A stretch of DNA of 7,411 bases from an uncultured Oscillospiraceae bacterium (GTDB lineage Bacteria > Bacillota_A > Clostridia > Oscillospirales > Oscillospiraceae). The translations under genes and the position numbers were made by a program. The stretch lies in contig CANRMG010000088.1 in the NCBI GenBank assembly GCA_947631675.1, positions 1 through 7,411 on the forward strand. The letters run 5' to 3'. Within the stretch, counting starts at the first letter, position 1. Each line of letters opens with the position of its first letter. Below, one piece after another: positions 6,000-7,411 of the stretch. Under the pieces are notes generated by a model. The model worked only from the letters and a program-made list of their open reading frames with translations, was not told where the DNA came from and searched no databases.

Positions 6000-6791
6000 T
6001 TATCGCATATAGTAGGCCGCCACGACGCTGGACACCAGCACGCCGTCCACCTCGCCCTTCATCAGGGCCTGGAACAGGCCCTCCGTGTTGGTCTGGTAGA
6101 TGACCGAGCCCAGGCTCTGGACGAACTTCTCGTTCTGGTACAGCACCTTCTCGTCCGCCACCGTGACGCCCAGGATCTTGCCCTTCAGGCCGGAGCGCCG
6201 GCGGATGTGGCTGCCGTAGCGGGCCACCAGCACGTACCGGCTGCTGAGATAGGCCGGGGACACGTCCATATTGGCGGTGACGCCGGCCTCGGGCACGGCC
6301 ATGGCGATGTCGATGTTGCCGGCGTTCAGCTCGATCTCGGCGTCGGCGATGCTGATGGGGTAGAACACCATGTCCCAGCTCAGGTAGCTGCAGATATGGC
6401 TGATAAGGTCTATGTCGAAGCCCTCATAGCCGGCGTTGGTGAGGAAGCTCATGGGCATATTGTCCAGGTCGATGCCGATGATGACGGTCCGGGCCGGCAC
6501 GTTGTCCCAGTAGGGCTCCATGGCGTCCTGGTCCCCGTCCACGCTGATCAGGTCCTCGCCGAACCAGTTGAGCGACGCGGAGCGCAGGGTGCTGCTGGAG
6601 GCCAGGACCTTCAGGGCCGCGCTCACATAGTCCTTCAGCCGATCCCCCTGGCGGAAGGCGATATAGTAGCTGCTCTCGCCGCTGTAGTCGTCCACGATCC
6701 GATAGCCGCCGCCGCTGCTGCAGGCAGTGACGGGCACCAGAAGCGCCAGACACAGCAAAAGGCATGCCAGGTGCCGGAGCTTACGCCGCAT
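6000..6791 (-). CDS. Substrate-binding lipoprotein of an ABC transporter, apparently circularly permuted (SBP_bac_3-like)
   Basis: This 263-residue exported lipoprotein has basic residues 2-7, a hydrophobic core (8-20) and the lipobox V21-T-A-C24. It should catch a small solute outside the membrane for the adjacent amino-acid-type ATPase. The domain order is odd. Residues 30-82 (YRIVDDYSG, YYIAFRQGD, VSAALKVL, LNWFGED) match the segment that normally ends family-3 binding proteins. Residues 83-100 form a linker. Residues 101-263 then run from the usual first strand (TVIIGIDLD; GFDIDLI at 124-130) through GLKGKILGV (201-209) to DGVLVSSVVAAYYM, where the missing C-terminal segment would normally continue. 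The stop is followed at once by a terminator, so nothing was lost by a frameshift there. The conserved ligand Arg of the TPER-type motif appears to be V171, so the ligand is uncertain. ATG 6791 has AAGGAGG (complement of 6799-6805) 7 nt upstream. The lipoprotein/SBP call is firm; permutation is inferred from motif order. Confidence 0.85.
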   Translation of the reverse strand: MRRKLRHLACLLLCLALLVPVTACSSGGGYRIVDDYSGESSYYIAFRQGDRLKDYVSAALKVLASSSTLRSASLNWFGEDLISVDGDQDAMEPYWDNVPARTVIIGIDLDNMPMSFLTNAGYEGFDIDLISHICSYLSWDMVFYPISIADAEIELNAGNIDIAMAVPEAGVTANMDVSPAYLSSRYVLVARYGSHIRRRSGLKGKILGVTVADEKVLYQNEKFVQSLGSVIYQTNTEGLFQALMKGEVDGVLVSSVVAAYYMR

Positions 6792-6809
6792 AGGGGGACC
6801 TCCTTTCCG

Positions 6810-6839
6810 AAAAAAAGCCGCACATTTTCATGTGCGGCT
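6810..6839 (-). terminator. Intrinsic terminator after the ABC ATPase gene, in the leader of the lipoprotein gene
   Basis: On the minus strand a perfect 10-bp stem (6839-6830 with 6825-6816) closes on a GAAA tetraloop and is followed by six more U residues (6815-6810). The ATPase stop lies about 50 nt upstream, and the lipoprotein's Shine-Dalgarno begins only 4 nt past the U-tract. No promoter fits between the hairpin and the start codon, so every lipoprotein mRNA must carry at least part of this hairpin or read through it. Confidence 0.88.
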
Positions 6840-6842
6840 ACT

Positions 6843-6871
6843 ATATTACCTGATGCGCGGGGGAAAATCAA
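6843..6871 (-). promoter_or_regulatory. Promoter for the lipoprotein gene, immediately upstream of the terminator hairpin
   Basis: Read on the minus strand: -35 TTGATT (complement of 6866-6871), a 17-nt spacer, -10 TAATAT (complement of 6843-6848). The expected start (about 6838-6835) falls inside the first arm of the terminator hairpin, so a transcript from here would begin with a shortened stem-loop. The match is good, but the promoter has not been shown to work. Confidence 0.6.
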
Positions 6872-6887
6872 GGGGGAGCGCGTCGGT

Positions 6888-7411
6888 TCAGGACTGATTA
6901 TAGCTCTCCAGGAAGCGGCGCGTCCGCTCCTGGGTGGGGGCGCCGATGACCTGCCGGGGATCGCCCTGCTCCACCACCATGCCGCCGTCCATGAAGATGA
7001 CCTGAGTGGACACGTCCCGGGCAAAGCTCATCTCGTGGGTGACGATGATCATAGTGGTCTGGCGCTCGGCCAGCTCCCGTATGACCCGCAGCACCTCCTG
7101 GGTAAGCTCCGGGTCCAGGGCGGAGGTGGGCTCGTCAAAGCACAGGATGTCCGGCCGCAGGGCCAGGGCCCGGGCGATGGCCACCCGCTGCTGCTGGCCG
7201 CCGGAGAGCTGGTGGGGGTAGTTGTCCATCCGGTCGGAAAGGCCCATCTGGGCCAAGAGCTGCTTCGCCTCGTCCTCGATGCGGGCGAATATCTCCCTCT
7301 TCCGGGCCTTGAAGTCCGGCTCCTCCTTTGCCAGCAGCTGCCCGGCCAGGGTCACGTTCTGCAGGGCGGTATACTGGGGGAACAGGTTGAAGGACTGGAA
7401 CACCAGCCCGA
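6888..7411 (-). CDS. Amino-acid-type ABC transporter ATP-binding protein, 5' end outside the window
   Basis: The last 174 complete codons of a polar amino acid transporter ATPase (GlnQ/HisP type) are visible. It hydrolyses ATP at the inner face of the membrane to drive solute import. The fragment begins at the Q-loop ([12 protein letters not shown]) and continues with the signature [15 protein letters not shown], Walker [13 protein letters not shown], and the H-loop [10 protein letters not shown]. It closes with a VVEQGDP turn and a C-terminal FLESYNQS. Walker A lies beyond base 7411. GTG at 7401-7403 is an internal valine codon, not a start. The stop TGA is at 6888-6890. The neighbouring lipoprotein is its likely partner; a permease gene would be expected further upstream on this strand. 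The exact substrate cannot be told from the ATPase. Confidence 0.95.
   Translation of the reverse strand, partial: GLVFQSFNLFPQYTALQNVTLAGQLLAKEEPDFKARKREIFARIEDEAKQLLAQMGLSDRMDNYPHQLSGGQQQRVAIARALALRPDILCFDEPTSALDPELTQEVLRVIRELAERQTTMIIVTHEMSFARDVSTQVIFMDGGMVVEQGDPRQVIGAPTQERTRRFLESYNQS

Noticed and set aside
6000..6791. Lipoprotein gene as a simple 3'-truncated pseudogene
   Set aside because: The segment missing from the C-terminus is present at the N-terminus in the same frame. The gene keeps its signal peptide, ribosome site, promoter and terminator, so decay does not explain the arrangement.

Overview
The window is a GC-rich, gene-dense stretch of a bacterial chromosome. Gene families, strong Shine-Dalgarno sites (AAGGAGG type), sigma-A-like promoters and perfect U-tailed hairpins all point to a Firmicute. 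A probable SpoVAC fragment, a MetH whose reactivation domain is a separate gene, and a PadR gene next to a DUF4097-type protein suggest a high-GC spore-forming Clostridia lineage, perhaps Oscillospiraceae-like. This assignment is an inference from gene content.

Layout. (1) 1-110 (+): the last 35 codons of a membrane protein, probably SpoVAC. (2) 138-3165 (+): a two-gene methionine synthase unit. A standalone AdoMet-binding reactivation domain (138-812) overlaps by 11 nt a 787-residue MetH (802-3165) that carries the homocysteine, folate and cobalamin modules but no reactivation domain. (3) 3231-4106 (-): metF, convergent with metH across a shared bidirectional terminator (3181-3215). MetF makes the 5-methyl-tetrahydrofolate that MetH uses, so this block covers the last two steps of methionine synthesis. 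(4) 4107-4287: a divergent control region with two good back-to-back promoters, one for metF and one for padR. (5) 4288-5945 (+): a PadR repressor and a 439-residue protein with an N-terminal HAAS/DUF1700-like helical domain and a C-terminal solenoid of nine SGD repeats; the two genes share 1 nt. A bidirectional terminator follows (5959-5989). (6) 6000-7411 (-): an amino-acid-type ABC transporter ATPase (5' end outside the window), then a terminator/promoter overlap, then a substrate-binding lipoprotein.

The most striking observation is that the 263-residue lipoprotein at 6000-6791 reads as a circularly permuted family-3 solute-binding protein. The segment that normally ends the family (GESSYYIAFRQGD ... 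LNWFGED) comes directly after the lipobox. The rest of the domain follows in the usual order and stops where that segment would normally begin (DGVLVSSVVAAYYM). The family's ligand-binding Arg also appears to be replaced. Second-tier observations are a terminator that may double as the 5'-end hairpin of the lipoprotein mRNA, a HAAS-SGD protein with no membrane segment, and a Cys-rich tail on the MetH reactivation protein.
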